From Citreimonas sp042096055 (lineage in GTDB: Bacteria; Pseudomonadota; Alphaproteobacteria; Rhodobacterales; Rhodobacteraceae), in assembly GCF_042096055.1 (NCBI RefSeq), contig NZ_JBELMH010000003.1, positions 1 to 64,000 on the forward strand: a DNA stretch of 64,000 bases, given 5' to 3'. Positions 42,129 through 50,675 of this stretch are shown here, piece after piece. A program made the translations under genes and the position numbers. A model generated the notes under the pieces. It was not told the DNA's origin, did no database searches, and saw nothing but the letters and a program-made list of their open reading frames with translations. The first letter of the stretch is position 1. Every line of letters begins with the position of its first letter.

Positions 42129-42844
42129 CAGGGTTCATCAGCTTCGTCGGGTCCGGCCCGGGCGACCCCGAGCTTCTGACGCTCAAGGCGGTCGACCGGC
42201 TGAAGCGCGCCGACGCGGTGCTGTTCGACGACCTCTCCTCGGGGCCGATCCTGGAACACGTGCGGCGCGGCGCCGACCTCGTGGGCGTGGGCAAGCGGGC
42301 GGGCCGCGCCTCGCCCAAGCAGCACCACGTCAGCCGCCTGCTGGTCGACTACGCGCAGGACAACGCCCGCGTCGTGCGGCTGAAATCCGGCGACAGCGGC
42401 CTCTTCGGCCGGCTCGAGGAGGAACTGACGGCGGTGCGCGAGGCCGGCATCGACTTCGAGATCATCCCCGGCGTGCCCTCGGCCTGCGCGGCGGCGGCGG
42501 CGGCGGGCATCCCGCTGACCCGCCGGCTGACCGCGCGGCGCGTGCAGTTCGTCACCGGCCACGACGTGACCGGCGCCCTGCCCGAGGACGTCAACCTGGA
42601 CGCGCTGGCCGACCCCCATGCCTCGACCGTCGTGTTCATGGGCAAGCGGACCTTCCCGGCGCTGCTGGCCAAGCTGATGGCGCGCGGCCTGCCCGGCGAC
42701 ACCCCCGCGATCCTGGCCGAGGCGGTCAGCACCCCCGACCAGCACGTGTCGCGCCACACCGTGGCCGCGCTGGCCGAAACGCTGTCGGCCGAGATCGGCA
42801 ACAAGCCCGCGCTGATCCTCTACGGGCCGCTCGCCGACGCCTGA
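42125..42844 (+). CDS. cobA: Uroporphyrinogen-III C-methyltransferase CobA
   Basis: 239 residues. FVGSGPGDPELLTLKAVDRL, LKSGDSGLFGRLEEEL and IPGVPSACAAAAAAGIPLTR are SUMT signatures. It produces precorrin-2, the entry point for cobalamin (and siroheme). There is no CysG-type dehydrogenase/chelatase domain, so it is the short CobA form. Last gene of the cobL-E-M-B-A run. The second riboswitch begins about 35 nt after its stop. Confidence 0.95.
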   Translation: MTGFISFVGSGPGDPELLTLKAVDRLKRADAVLFDDLSSGPILEHVRRGADLVGVGKRAGRASPKQHHVSRLLVDYAQDNARVVRLKSGDSGLFGRLEEELTAVREAGIDFEIIPGVPSACAAAAAAGIPLTRRLTARRVQFVTGHDVTGALPEDVNLDALADPHASTVVFMGKRTFPALLAKLMARGLPGDTPAILAEAVSTPDQHVSRHTVAALAETLSAEIGNKPALILYGPLADA

Positions 42845-42879
42845 GCGTCGCATTTGACCTTGAGCGAAACGGGCCGTGC

Positions 42880-43050
42880 TGACACAGTGAATGCGTGCGG
42901 TGTCGCGCAGGCGACACTGGGAACCGGGTGAAATTCCCGGGCTGCCCCCGCAACTGTAAGCGGTGAGCGCCGAGGCATATCCACTGGCCCCCAAGGGCTG
43001 GGAAGGACCGAAGGCGCATCGACCCGCGAGCCAGGAGACCGGCCGCACGC
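42880..43050 (+). promoter_or_regulatory. Cobalamin riboswitch upstream of CbiM-like cobalt permease
   Basis: Very canonical: GGGAACCGGGTGAAATTCCC (about 42919), GCTGCCCCCGCAACTGTAAG (about 42941), CCACTGGCC, GGGAAGG, GAAGGCG and the B12 box GCGAGCCAGGAGACCGGCC (43026-43044). A GGCCCGAACGGGCC hairpin (43057-43070) and CTGCC-GGAGG-GGCAG (43081-43095) follow. The latter places a purine-rich Shine-Dalgarno-like loop next to the gene start, so translational control is plausible. Confidence 0.93.
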
Positions 43051-43116
43051 CAACAAGGCCCGAACGGGCCATCATTCCCGCTGCCGGAGGGGCAGCACCA
43101 TATGGAAGGGACAGAC

Positions 43117-43791
43117 ATGCATATCGAACCGGGCGTCGTCGACGCGGCCAAGATGGGCCTCGCCGTCACCACTGCCGCCGGCGCCATCGGCTATACCGCC
43201 AAGCTCGCCCTAAGCGAGCTGCGCACCGCAAAGGGCACCACGCTTGCCCTGCGCGCGGCCGCCGCGACCATCGGCACCTTCGCCTTCTTCGAGATCCTGC
43301 CGCACTTCCAGGCCGGCGTGTCCGAGGTGCACTTCATCCTTGGCACCACGCTGTTCCTGCTGCTGGGCGCGGCACCGGCGGCCATCGGCCTGATGCTGGG
43401 CCTGCTGCTGCAGGGCCTCACGCTGGCGCCCACGGACCTGCCGATGTTCTTCGTGAACGCCACCACGCTGCTGGTGCCGCTCTTCGCGATGACCGCGCTG
43501 GCGCGCCGCGTGATCCCGGCGGACACCGCCTATGTCGACCTGCGCTACACCGACGTGCTGAAGCTTTCCGCGACGTACCAGGGCGGCGTCGTCGCCTGGG
43601 TCGCCTTCTGGGTGTTCTACGGCCAGGGCATCGGCGCCGAAAGCGCGGCCTCGGTCGCGACCTTCGCGGCGGCCTACTCGGTCGTGCTGCTGGTCGAGCC
43701 GATCGCCGACCTCGCGGCGCTTGCCGGCGCCAAGGCGCTGCGCGGCCGCACCGGCGGCTTCCTCTCGCCCCGCCTGCACGCCGCGGCCTGA
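43117..43791 (+). CDS. cbiM: CbiM-like cobalt uptake permease (solitary)
   Basis: 224 residues, six or so membrane segments. The start at 43117 (MHIEPG) was preferred over ATG 43102 because CbiM proteins need the free N-terminal Met-His for Co2+ binding. GGAAGGGA also lies just upstream. A later His in SEVHFILG fits the second conserved CbiM histidine. No CbiN, CbiQ or CbiO gene is adjacent, so it either acts with components encoded elsewhere or is a stand-alone variant. Controlled by the riboswitch in its leader and closed by a strong terminator. Confidence 0.82.
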   Translation: MHIEPGVVDAAKMGLAVTTAAGAIGYTAKLALSELRTAKGTTLALRAAAATIGTFAFFEILPHFQAGVSEVHFILGTTLFLLLGAAPAAIGLMLGLLLQGLTLAPTDLPMFFVNATTLLVPLFAMTALARRVIPADTAYVDLRYTDVLKLSATYQGGVVAWVAFWVFYGQGIGAESAASVATFAAAYSVVLLVEPIADLAALAGAKALRGRTGGFLSPRLHAAA

Positions 43792-43808
43792 TCGCCCGAC
43801 ACGCACCC

Positions 43809-43844
43809 GCCCGGGCCTTCCGTCGAAGGCCCGGGCTTTTCTTT
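43809..43844 (+). terminator. Intrinsic terminator after cbiM
   Basis: A perfect 12-bp stem (GCCCGGGCCTTC / GAAGGCCCGGGC) with loop CGTC is followed by TTTTCTTT. It separates the riboswitch unit from cobF, whose start lies 27 nt further on. Confidence 0.92.
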
Positions 43845-43870
43845 GCGCCGCTTCCTGTTCGGAGCCTTCC

Positions 43871-44605
43871 TTGATCCGCGATCTCTGGCTCATCGGCATC
43901 GGCACCGGCTCGCCCCGGCACGTGACGCTGGAGGGCGCGCAGGCCCTGCGCGACGCCGCCGCGATCCTTCTGCCGCTCAAGGCGGGCAAGGACGATCTCG
44001 CCCATCTGCGCCGCCGAATCCTCGACGCCAGCGGCAGCACCGCGCGGATCGTGCCCTTCGACTATCCCGTCCGCGACGAGAGCCTGCCCTACCAGGACCG
44101 CGTCGCCGCCTGGCACGACGAGATCGCGCGCCGCTGGCAGGCGGCGTTCGACGCGCCCCCGGACGGCCCCGTAGCACTGCTGGTCTGGGGCGACCCATCG
44201 CTCTACGACAGCACGCTGCGCATCGCCGAGCGGCTGGAGCCGCGCCCGCGCGTCCGCGTCGTGCCCGGCATCACCGCGATCCAGGCGCTGACCGCGGCGC
44301 ACGCGATCCCGCTCAACACCGTGAACGGCCCCGTGACGATCACCACCGGCCGCCGGCTGCACGACGAAGGCTGGCCGCCGGGCGCGGACACGATCGTCGT
44401 CATGCTGGATGCCGAATGCCGCTTCCGCGACCTCGACCCGGCCGGCCTGCACATCTGGTGGGGCGCCTACCTGGGCAGCGAGGACCAGATCCTGCGCAGC
44501 GGGCCCGTCGCCGAGACAGCCGACGACATCCTCGCCACCCGGCAAGCCGCGCGCGAGCGTCACGGCTGGATCATGGACACCTATCTGCTGCGCCGCGCGC
44601 CCTAG
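43871..44605 (+). CDS. cobF: Precorrin-6A synthase (deacetylating) CobF
   Basis: 244 residues from a TTG start, chosen because GGAG lies 6 nt upstream and the tetrapyrrole-methylase fold begins at once (IRDLWLIGIGTGSPRHVTLE). LVWGDPSLYDSTLRI and VPGITAIQALTAAHAIPLN are typical of CobF. It methylates C-1 and releases acetate, a step specific to the aerobic pathway. It follows a strong terminator, so either read-through or a promoter overlapping the terminator is needed. The 3' end overlaps a convergent monooxygenase gene by 4 nt. Confidence 0.93.
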   Translation: MIRDLWLIGIGTGSPRHVTLEGAQALRDAAAILLPLKAGKDDLAHLRRRILDASGSTARIVPFDYPVRDESLPYQDRVAAWHDEIARRWQAAFDAPPDGPVALLVWGDPSLYDSTLRIAERLEPRPRVRVVPGITAIQALTAAHAIPLNTVNGPVTITTGRRLHDEGWPPGADTIVVMLDAECRFRDLDPAGLHIWWGAYLGSEDQILRSGPVAETADDILATRQAARERHGWIMDTYLLRRAP

Positions 44606-45873
44606 ACCTCCGCGCGCGCCGGGATCGTCGGCGGCGCCGCGTTCAGCGTGTCGATCGCCAGGCCCGCCGCGCTCTTGTAGCCCGCCATGAAGGCCGCGCG
44701 CTCCTCGGGCGAGACGACCGAGTCGATGTCGTCGAACACGCCGCCGCAGCGGTCGTCGAGCAGGTTCAGCAGCCCGAACGGCCCCGCGCCCCGGTTGCGC
44801 AGCACCAGTCGCGAGATCGGCCCGCAAAGCTGCGCGTCGTAGGCCGACAGCGCCCGCGGCGTCACCCCGTGGCGCAGCATCTGCGCCCCCAGCACGCGCG
44901 CGTCGACGATCGCCTGGCTCGCCCCGTTCGAGCCCGTGGGATACATCGCGTGCGCCGCGTCGCCCATCAGCGCCACCGGCCCGTCCACCCAGGTGTCGAC
45001 CGGGTCGCGGTCGATCATCGGGTTCTCGTAGGCGGTCTCGGCGCCCGACAACAGCGCCGGCACGTCCAGCCAGTCGTAGCGGTAGGCGTCGAAGTGGTGC
45101 AGGAAGGTCGACACCGGCACCGCGCGGAACCAGCCCTTGTGCGGCCAGGTGCCGTCGCCCTCCACCGTGACTTCGGCGATCCAGTTGAGCAGCGACAGCC
45201 CATCGGCATCCGGCCCCGAGATCGGGTAGATCACCATGCGCTGGCTGTGCGTCCCCAGCCCCACGAACGACGACGCGGTCCGCGGCGCCCGCGCGCGCAC
45301 CGTGCCGCGCCACATCAGCGCGCCGCCCCAGTGGATCGGCGGCTGGTCGGGGTGCATCTGCGCCCGCACGGCCGAGTGGATGCCGTCGGCGCCGACCAGC
45401 AGCCGGCCGCGCAGCGTCTCGACGCCCGCGCCGCCCTCGACCGCCGCCTCGACCCCGGCATCCGTCGCGCGATAGCCGGTGACCCTGGCGCCCAGCCGCA
45501 CCGCGCCCTTCCCCGCGCGCGCCACCAGCGTGCGGTACAGCAGCATGTGGAACGCCCCGCGATGGCAGGCGATCTGCGGCCAGGCATAGCCCGCATCGCG
45601 GCCGCGCGGCTCGGCATAGACCTCGCGGCCGTTGAGGCCCACCAGCGCCCATTCGCGGATCGGCAGGCCGACGCCGTGCAGCGCGTCCTCGTCCAACCCG
45701 AGGTCGATCAGTTCACGCACCGCATTGGGCTGCAGGTTGATGCCCACGCCCAGCGGCCGCATCTCGGACGCCGATTCGATCACCGTGAAAGGCACCCCGA
45801 TCTGGTGCAGCGTCAGCGCCAGCGTCAGCCCGCCGATGCCGCCCCCGGCGATGATCACCCGTTCGTCCTGCAT
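44602..45873 (-). CDS. FAD-dependent monooxygenase (salicylate hydroxylase-like)
   Basis: 423 residues. It has the N-terminal FAD motif VIIAGGGIGGLTLALTL, the DG motif LLVGADGIHSAVR at about residue 165, and the ribityl-binding GDAAHAMYPTGSNGASQAI at about 295. It is a class A flavoprotein hydroxylase of about the size of salicylate or 6-hydroxynicotinate hydroxylases. It stands alone, convergent with cobF and divergent from the DJ-1 gene. Substrate unknown. Confidence 0.92.
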   Translation of the reverse strand: MQDERVIIAGGGIGGLTLALTLHQIGVPFTVIESASEMRPLGVGINLQPNAVRELIDLGLDEDALHGVGLPIREWALVGLNGREVYAEPRGRDAGYAWPQIACHRGAFHMLLYRTLVARAGKGAVRLGARVTGYRATDAGVEAAVEGGAGVETLRGRLLVGADGIHSAVRAQMHPDQPPIHWGGALMWRGTVRARAPRTASSFVGLGTHSQRMVIYPISGPDADGLSLLNWIAEVTVEGDGTWPHKGWFRAVPVSTFLHHFDAYRYDWLDVPALLSGAETAYENPMIDRDPVDTWVDGPVALMGDAAHAMYPTGSNGASQAIVDARVLGAQMLRHGVTPRALSAYDAQLCGPISRLVLRNRGAGPFGLLNLLDDRCGGVFDDIDSVVSPEERAAFMAGYKSAAGLAIDTLNAAPPTIPARAEV

Positions 45874-46062
45874 GCCGATCCTCCCCTTTTTCGCGCGCGA
45901 CTTTGCCAGCCCGCGCCCGCGCAAGGCAAGACCGCACGCCTGCGTCACGAAGATATGCCCGGCGCGTGCGGAACGCGACCGGCCGGCGCGTCGTAGACCC
46001 TGTGAAGGACGGCGCGGATCGCGCGCCGGCAAACGACAAGAACAACGAAAGGACCGCGACCG

Positions 46063-46827
46063 ATGAAGATCCTGATGATCCTGACCTCGCACGACACGCT
46101 GGGCGACACCGGGCGCCCGACCGGCTTCTGGCTCGAGGAATTCGCCGCCCCCTACTACGTTTTCCGCGACGCGGGCGCCGAGATCACGCTGGCCTCGCCC
46201 GCCGGCGGCCAGCCGCCGATCGACCCGGCCAGCGACGCCGACGACGCGCAGACCGACGCCACCCGCCGCTTCAAGGACGACGCCACNNNNNNNNNNNNNN
46301 NNNNNNNNNNNNNNNNNNNNNNNNNNNNNNNNNNNNNNNNNNNNNNNNNNNNNNNNNNNNNNNNNNNNNNNNNNNNNNNNNNNNNNGCGCTGGCCAACAC
46401 CGTTGCGCTCTCGACCGTGTCCGAGGATGCCTTCGACGCGGTGTTCTATCCCGGCGGGCACGGCCCGCTCTGGGACCTGGCCGAGGACGCGCACAGCACC
46501 GCGCTGATCGAACGCTTCGCCGCCGCCGGCAAGCCCATCGGCGCGGTCTGCCACGCGCCGGCAGTGTTCAAGAACCCCAAGGGTGCCGACGGCCGCGCGC
46601 TGATCGCCGGGCGCATGGTCACCGGCTTCACCAATTCCGAGGAAAAGGCCGTGGGCCTGACCAAGGTGGTGCCGTTCCTGGTGCAGGACATGCTCAACGC
46701 CAATGGCGGCCACTACGAGAAGGGCGAGGATTGGGCATCCTTCGTGGTGATGGACGGCAACATCGTCACCGGCCAGAACCCGGCATCATCCGGCGAGGCC
46801 GCGCACAAGCTGATGGCGCTGGTCTGA
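46063..46827 (+). CDS. DJ-1/PfpI-family (Hsp31-like) protein, interrupted by a gap
   Basis: The N-terminal 74 residues (ILMILTSHDTLGDTGRPTGF) and C-terminal 146 residues (FYPGGHGPLWDLAED, nucleophile Cys in GAVCHAPAVF) are in the same gene around 100 N at 46287-46386. Homologues are about 224-230 residues, so only some 3-8 residues are probably missing, and the N run greatly overstates the gap. Members are glyoxalase III/deglycase-like stress proteins or chaperones. An ATG preceded by AAAGGA heads the gene. Confidence 0.88.
   Translation: MKILMILTSHDTLGDTGRPTGFWLEEFAAPYYVFRDAGAEITLASPAGGQPPIDPASDADDAQTDATRRFKDDAXXXXXXXXXXXXXXXXXXXXXXXXXXXXXXXXXXALANTVALSTVSEDAFDAVFYPGGHGPLWDLAEDAHSTALIERFAAAGKPIGAVCHAPAVFKNPKGADGRALIAGRMVTGFTNSEEKAVGLTKVVPFLVQDMLNANGGHYEKGEDWASFVVMDGNIVTGQNPASSGEAAHKLMALV
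46287..46386. other. Assembly gap of 100 N in the DJ-1/PfpI gene
   Basis: Exactly 100 N, a placeholder. Flanking sequences share no overlap. The reading frame on both sides requires a missing length of 1 modulo 3. Confidence 0.95.
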
Positions 46828-46853
46828 GCGCGCGCCCCCGTCCGGGCCTGCGC

Positions 46854-47660
46854 CTAGGGGCGCGCCCGGGCGGGGAAGATGTCGGCCATCGCGGTCTCGA
46901 ACGCGCCCCAGCTCATGGTGGCGGAATTCCCGGCATAGCCCTCGTAGAACGACTTGCCCGTCTCGGTGGGCAGGCCGGCCCAAATCCGCGCGAGGTTCAG
47001 CATGAACCGGTCGCGCGACAGCGCCCCGGAATCGAAGGCGTGCATGCCGGCCTGCGCCAGCAGACGGTCCGCCAGCCGGTCCTGCACCGCCGGCGAGAAC
47101 CGGGTATGCGGGTCGATCTCAAGCGCCTCGACCAGCGCGCGCAGCGTGGACGGGATGAACTGGTAGCGCCCGATCGCGTGCGGCTGGCGCGGCGTGGCCT
47201 CGATCCAGGCATAGATCTCGGCGATCGTCATGCGCGTCGGCCGGTCCGGCGGCGGGATCTTCGCGCCATGCTGGACCGCGTCGAACCCGGCGCGCCCGGC
47301 CTCGGCCTTGGCGATGACGTCGCGCAGCCGCGACGCCCGCGCCGCCAGTGCGCCCACGAAGTCGGCGCCTGTGCCCCCCAGCCCCAGGCCTGCGCGCGGC
47401 GCCGGCTCCCACAATCCGCGGCCGTCGAGCATGGCGAACAGGCTCGGCCCGCCGGGCCGGTCGTCGTCCGAAGGCGCGCCCGCCTCGGGCTGCAGGATGC
47501 CGCGCGCGCCCGCGCCGAAGCCCGCGCCGTCCTCCATCGGGATGAAGGCCGCGCGGTCGGTGCGGAACACCCCTTCGGACAACAGCGACACGGGCGAGGC
47601 CCCGGCCCCGCCGCCAAGGGCCGCGGCGATCAACATGCCGGTGCAAAGCGTTCGCGTCAT
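46854..47660 (-). CDS. Secreted lysozyme-like (lytic transglycosylase/muramidase) protein
   Basis: 268 residues. A signal peptide of about 21 residues (TLCTGMLIAAALGGGAGAS) precedes a low-complexity Gly/Ala-rich linker of roughly 60 residues. From about residue 115 a lysozyme-like domain follows, with AKAEAGRAGFDAVQHGA and the AIGRYQFIPSTLRAL motif typical of peptidoglycan-cleaving proteins. The family Glu may be that of KAEAGRAG. Isolated gene, convergent with the DJ-1 gene. No phage genes surround it, so a housekeeping cell-wall role is more likely than prophage lysis. Confidence 0.75.
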   Translation of the reverse strand: MTRTLCTGMLIAAALGGGAGASPVSLLSEGVFRTDRAAFIPMEDGAGFGAGARGILQPEAGAPSDDDRPGGPSLFAMLDGRGLWEPAPRAGLGLGGTGADFVGALAARASRLRDVIAKAEAGRAGFDAVQHGAKIPPPDRPTRMTIAEIYAWIEATPRQPHAIGRYQFIPSTLRALVEALEIDPHTRFSPAVQDRLADRLLAQAGMHAFDSGALSRDRFMLNLARIWAGLPTETGKSFYEGYAGNSATMSWGAFETAMADIFPARARP

Positions 47661-47975
47661 CTGGGCTCCGTTCTGGTTGCCGTGCGGGCATCCTGCCTGC
47701 CACAGGTTCAGATTCGGTTAGCCACGGCGGAACGGCCTTCGGACCGGTCTTTGCGACACCCCTCCGGAACGGCCCAAGTGTTGACGAAACATGAATCCGT
47801 CTCTGCAAGCCATTGATTTTCATAAGCCGCAATCCTGTCCCATCGTGGGACACCCCATGACGCCCCTTTCGCCATCGTCCCGCAGCCTGCCCGGATTCCG
47901 CACAATCCGGCCCCCGGCCCCGCCCGAACGCGCCCCGGCGCTTGACTTGCCCGCGCCGCCGGGGTCGATGGCCGC
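47661..47975. other. Intergenic region between lysozyme-like and YitT genes
   Basis: A 315-nt divergent region without a convincing gene. It is less G+C-rich around 47780-47835 (ATGAATCCG...CATTGATTTTCATAAG) and contains a perfect 17-bp palindrome (47836-47852). It presumably carries promoters for both flanking genes. Confidence 0.7.
47836..47852. promoter_or_regulatory. Candidate operator: TGTCCCA-TCG-TGGGACA palindrome
   Basis: A perfect 7-bp inverted repeat with 3-nt centre lies in the divergent promoter region of the lysozyme-like and YitT-type genes, about 125 nt before the latter. The size and symmetry suit a dimeric regulator. The regulator is unknown. Confidence 0.45.
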
Positions 47976-48593
47976 ATGCTTCTTCTCAGCTCGCCCCCGC
48001 CCGACCGTCACACCCCATGGGAGGACGCCCAGGGCATCCTGATCGGCGCCACGCTGGTCGCCCTGTCGATCCAGTTCCTGCGCGCCGCCGAGCTGTTCAC
48101 CGGCCAGATCGCCGGCCTCTCGCTGGTCATCGCCTACCCGACCGGCTGGTCCTTCGGCCTGATCTTCTTCGTGCTGAACCTGCCCTTCTACGTGCTGGCC
48201 GTGCGCCAGATCGGCTGGACCTTCACCCTGAAGAACTTCGCCGCCGTCACGCTGATGGCCTCGATCGCCGAGTCGCTGCCCCTGGTCCTCAGCGTCGGCC
48301 CGCTGCACCCCGCCCTCGGCGCCGGCCTCTTCGGCGTGCTCTCGGGCGTGGGGCTGCTGTCGCTCTTCCGCCACGGCGCCACGCTGGGCGGCGTCGGCAT
48401 CGTGGCGCTGTGGCTGCAGGACACGCGCGGCATCAAGGCGGGCGCCACGCAGCTGGCCTTCGACCTGTGCGTCTTCCTCGTCGCGCTGACCCTGTTTCCC
48501 TGGCCGGTCGTTGCATGGTCGCTGCTGGGCGCGGTGATCCTGAACGGCGTGATCATCATCAACCACCGCCGCGACCGCTACATCGCGCGCTGA
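47976..48593 (+). CDS. YitT-family integral membrane protein
   Basis: 205 residues with about five hydrophobic segments. TPWEDAQGILIGATLVALS at the N-terminus and ELFTGQIAGLSLVIAYPTGW with GLLSLFRHGATLGG are characteristic of YitT/DUF161 membrane proteins, whose function is not known (transport suspected). It lacks the C-terminal DUF2179 sensor domain found in longer members. Single gene; no clear operon partner. Confidence 0.85.
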   Translation: MLLLSSPPPDRHTPWEDAQGILIGATLVALSIQFLRAAELFTGQIAGLSLVIAYPTGWSFGLIFFVLNLPFYVLAVRQIGWTFTLKNFAAVTLMASIAESLPLVLSVGPLHPALGAGLFGVLSGVGLLSLFRHGATLGGVGIVALWLQDTRGIKAGATQLAFDLCVFLVALTLFPWPVVAWSLLGAVILNGVIIINHRRDRYIAR

Positions 48594-48765
48594 GCGTTTG
48601 CGCCGCCCTGCCCGTTCGGCAGGCACGTCACGCACTCACATGCCCATTTATCTTGCATCGCGCCCACGGCTTGGCCACGCTTGGCCAAGGGCGCTGTCCC
48701 GCGCCGGCCGCGCGGCGTAGATACGGGCGTCACGAATAAAACAGGTCCAACAGGGAGAGACCCAC

Positions 48766-49770
48766 GTGTTCCACCGCACCATCGCCGTCACCGGCGCGCT
48801 GTTCGCCGCCACGATCGCCGGGGCGCAGACGACCGACATGCCCTTCGCGCTCGACTGGAAGTTCGAAGGCCCGGCGGCGCCCTACTTCGCCGCGATCGAC
48901 CGCGGCTTCTTCGAGGACGAGGGCCTGAACGTCTCGATCGAGGCGGGCTCGGGCTCGGTCGACGTGATCCCGAAGGTCGCGACGGGCGCCTTCCCGGTCG
49001 GCTTCGGCGACATCAACAGCCTGATCAAGTTCCTCGACCAGAACCCCGACGCGCCGGTCAAGGCGGCGATGATGATCTACGACAAGCCCGCCTTCGCCAT
49101 CGTCGGCCGCAAGAGCCAGGGCGTCGAGGCGCCGAAGGACCTGGAAGGCCGAGTGCTGGGCGCACCGCCGCCCGATGGCGCCTGGGCGCAGTTCCCGGCC
49201 TTCGCCAGCGCCAACGACCTAGACGTGGACTCGATCACCGTCGAGCCGGTGGGCTTCCCCACGCGCGAGCCGATGCTGGCCGAGGGCGAAGTGGACGCGA
49301 TCACCGGCTTCTCGTTCAGCTCGGTGCTGAACCTCAAGCGCCTTGGCGTGCCCGAGGACGACATCAGCAACATCCTGATGGCGGATCACGGGCTTGACCT
49401 TTATGGCAACGCGATCCTGATCAACACCGACTATGCCGCCGAAAACCCCGAACTGATCGAGGGCTTCCTGCGCGCCGTGGCCATGGGCTGGGAAGACGTG
49501 CGCGAGAACCCCGAGGCCGGCATCGACAGCCTGATGGAGCGCAACCCCGCCGCCGACGCGGCGCTCGAGACCGAGCGGCTGCAGATGTCGATGGACCAGA
49601 ACGTCTTCACCGAGTGGGTGAAGGAGAACGGGCTGGGCGTCATCGACCCCGCGCGCATGGACTCGGCCCTGGCGCAACTCGCCGAGACCTACGAGTTCCA
49701 GACCGAGCCCGACGCAAGCCTCTACTTCACCGACGAATACCTGCCCGAGGGCGGCTTCGACGTCGAGTGA
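48766..49770 (+). CDS. ABC transporter substrate-binding protein, NMT1/THI5-SsuA type
   Basis: 334 residues with a GTG start preceded by CAGGGAGAG. Signal peptide of about 20 residues (FHRTIAVTGALFAATIAGAQ). The mature start (FALDWKFEGPAAPYFAAIDR) followed by GFFEDEGLNVSIEAGSGS is the hallmark of the nitrate/sulfonate/hydroxymethylpyrimidine-binding class. The ATPase and permease genes follow. The adjacent molybdenum hydroxylase operon raises the idea of an N-heterocycle ligand, but the sequence does not reveal it. Confidence 0.92.
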   Translation: MFHRTIAVTGALFAATIAGAQTTDMPFALDWKFEGPAAPYFAAIDRGFFEDEGLNVSIEAGSGSVDVIPKVATGAFPVGFGDINSLIKFLDQNPDAPVKAAMMIYDKPAFAIVGRKSQGVEAPKDLEGRVLGAPPPDGAWAQFPAFASANDLDVDSITVEPVGFPTREPMLAEGEVDAITGFSFSSVLNLKRLGVPEDDISNILMADHGLDLYGNAILINTDYAAENPELIEGFLRAVAMGWEDVRENPEAGIDSLMERNPAADAALETERLQMSMDQNVFTEWVKENGLGVIDPARMDSALAQLAETYEFQTEPDASLYFTDEYLPEGGFDVE

Positions 49771-49776
49771 TCCGTT

Positions 49777-49799
49777 CCGGCGCGGCCCCGCGCCGGTTT
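49777..49799 (+). terminator. Hairpin after the NMT1-type binding-protein gene
   Basis: CCGGCGCGG / CCGCGCCGG (9 bp, 2-nt centre) is followed by TTT. It lies between the binding-protein gene and the ATPase gene and may cause partial termination. Confidence 0.6.
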
Positions 49800-49852
49800 C
49801 GCAACACCCGGCGCGGCCAAGCGGTCGCGCCGGCCTCCACCACAGGCCGCAT

Positions 49853-50665
49853 GTGACCAACCTCATCGAAATCTCGGGCGTGCGCCACGCCTACAAGACA
49901 GACTCGGGCCCGTTGCCGGTGCTGGACGGGCTCGACATCGCGGTGCCCGAGGGCGGCTTCTGCGCCGTCGTCGGCCCGTCGGGTTGCGGTAAGTCCACGC
50001 TGACCAAGCTGATCGCCGGCCTGATGCGACCGGACCAGGGCCACGTGAAGCTGCACGGGACCGAGGTGACCTCGCCCCGCTCGACCGTGGGGATGGCGTT
50101 CCAGAACCCGGTGTTGCTGGAATGGCGCACGATCCTCGACAACGTGATCCTGCCGCTGGAGATCGTGCCCAACAGCCTGAGCCGCGCGCAGCGCGAGGAC
50201 CGCGCGCGCAGCCTGCTGTCGATGGTCGGGCTGGAAGGCTTCGAGGACAAGCGCCCCTCCGAGCTGTCGGGCGGCATGCGGCAGCGCGCCTCGCTGTGCC
50301 GCGCGCTGGTGCACAAGCCCGAGGTGCTGATCCTCGACGAGCCGTTCGGCGCGCTCGACGCCTTCACGCGCGAGGATCTGTGGCAGATCATGCACCAGGT
50401 GAAGGAGCGCGAGCCCTTCACCGGCGTGCTGATCACCCACGACCTGCGCGAGAGCATCTTCCTGGCCGACCAGGTGATCGTGCTGTCCGGCCGGCCCGCG
50501 CGCACGCAATACGTGCTCGACGTGGGCACCAGCGGGCCGCGCGACCTGGACCACCTCTACACCGCCGAGGCCTCCGAGATGCTGGCGATCCTGCGCCACC
50601 AGATCGAGGTCGCACAGGGCCGCGCCGCGCCGCAGGCGGAAACGCCCGTCCGCGCGGTACGATAG
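49853..50665 (+). CDS. ABC transporter ATP-binding protein (SsuB/TauB-like)
   Basis: 270 residues, GTG start. Walker A is GPSGCGKST, the signature is LSGGMRQRASLCRAL, Walker B is VLILDEPFGALDAFTRED, and the switch His is in ITHDLRESIFLAD. The organisation matches nitrate/sulfonate/taurine importers. It lies 10 nt before the permease gene and 82 nt after the binding protein gene. Confidence 0.94.
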   Translation: MTNLIEISGVRHAYKTDSGPLPVLDGLDIAVPEGGFCAVVGPSGCGKSTLTKLIAGLMRPDQGHVKLHGTEVTSPRSTVGMAFQNPVLLEWRTILDNVILPLEIVPNSLSRAQREDRARSLLSMVGLEGFEDKRPSELSGGMRQRASLCRALVHKPEVLILDEPFGALDAFTREDLWQIMHQVKEREPFTGVLITHDLRESIFLADQVIVLSGRPARTQYVLDVGTSGPRDLDHLYTAEASEMLAILRHQIEVAQGRAAPQAETPVRAVR

Positions 50666-50675
50666 GAGGCGACAG

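Noticed and set aside
46854..47660. Prophage lysis gene
   Set aside because: The protein is lysozyme-like, but it has a signal peptide and is surrounded by ordinary chromosomal genes. No integrase, capsid or holin genes are visible.
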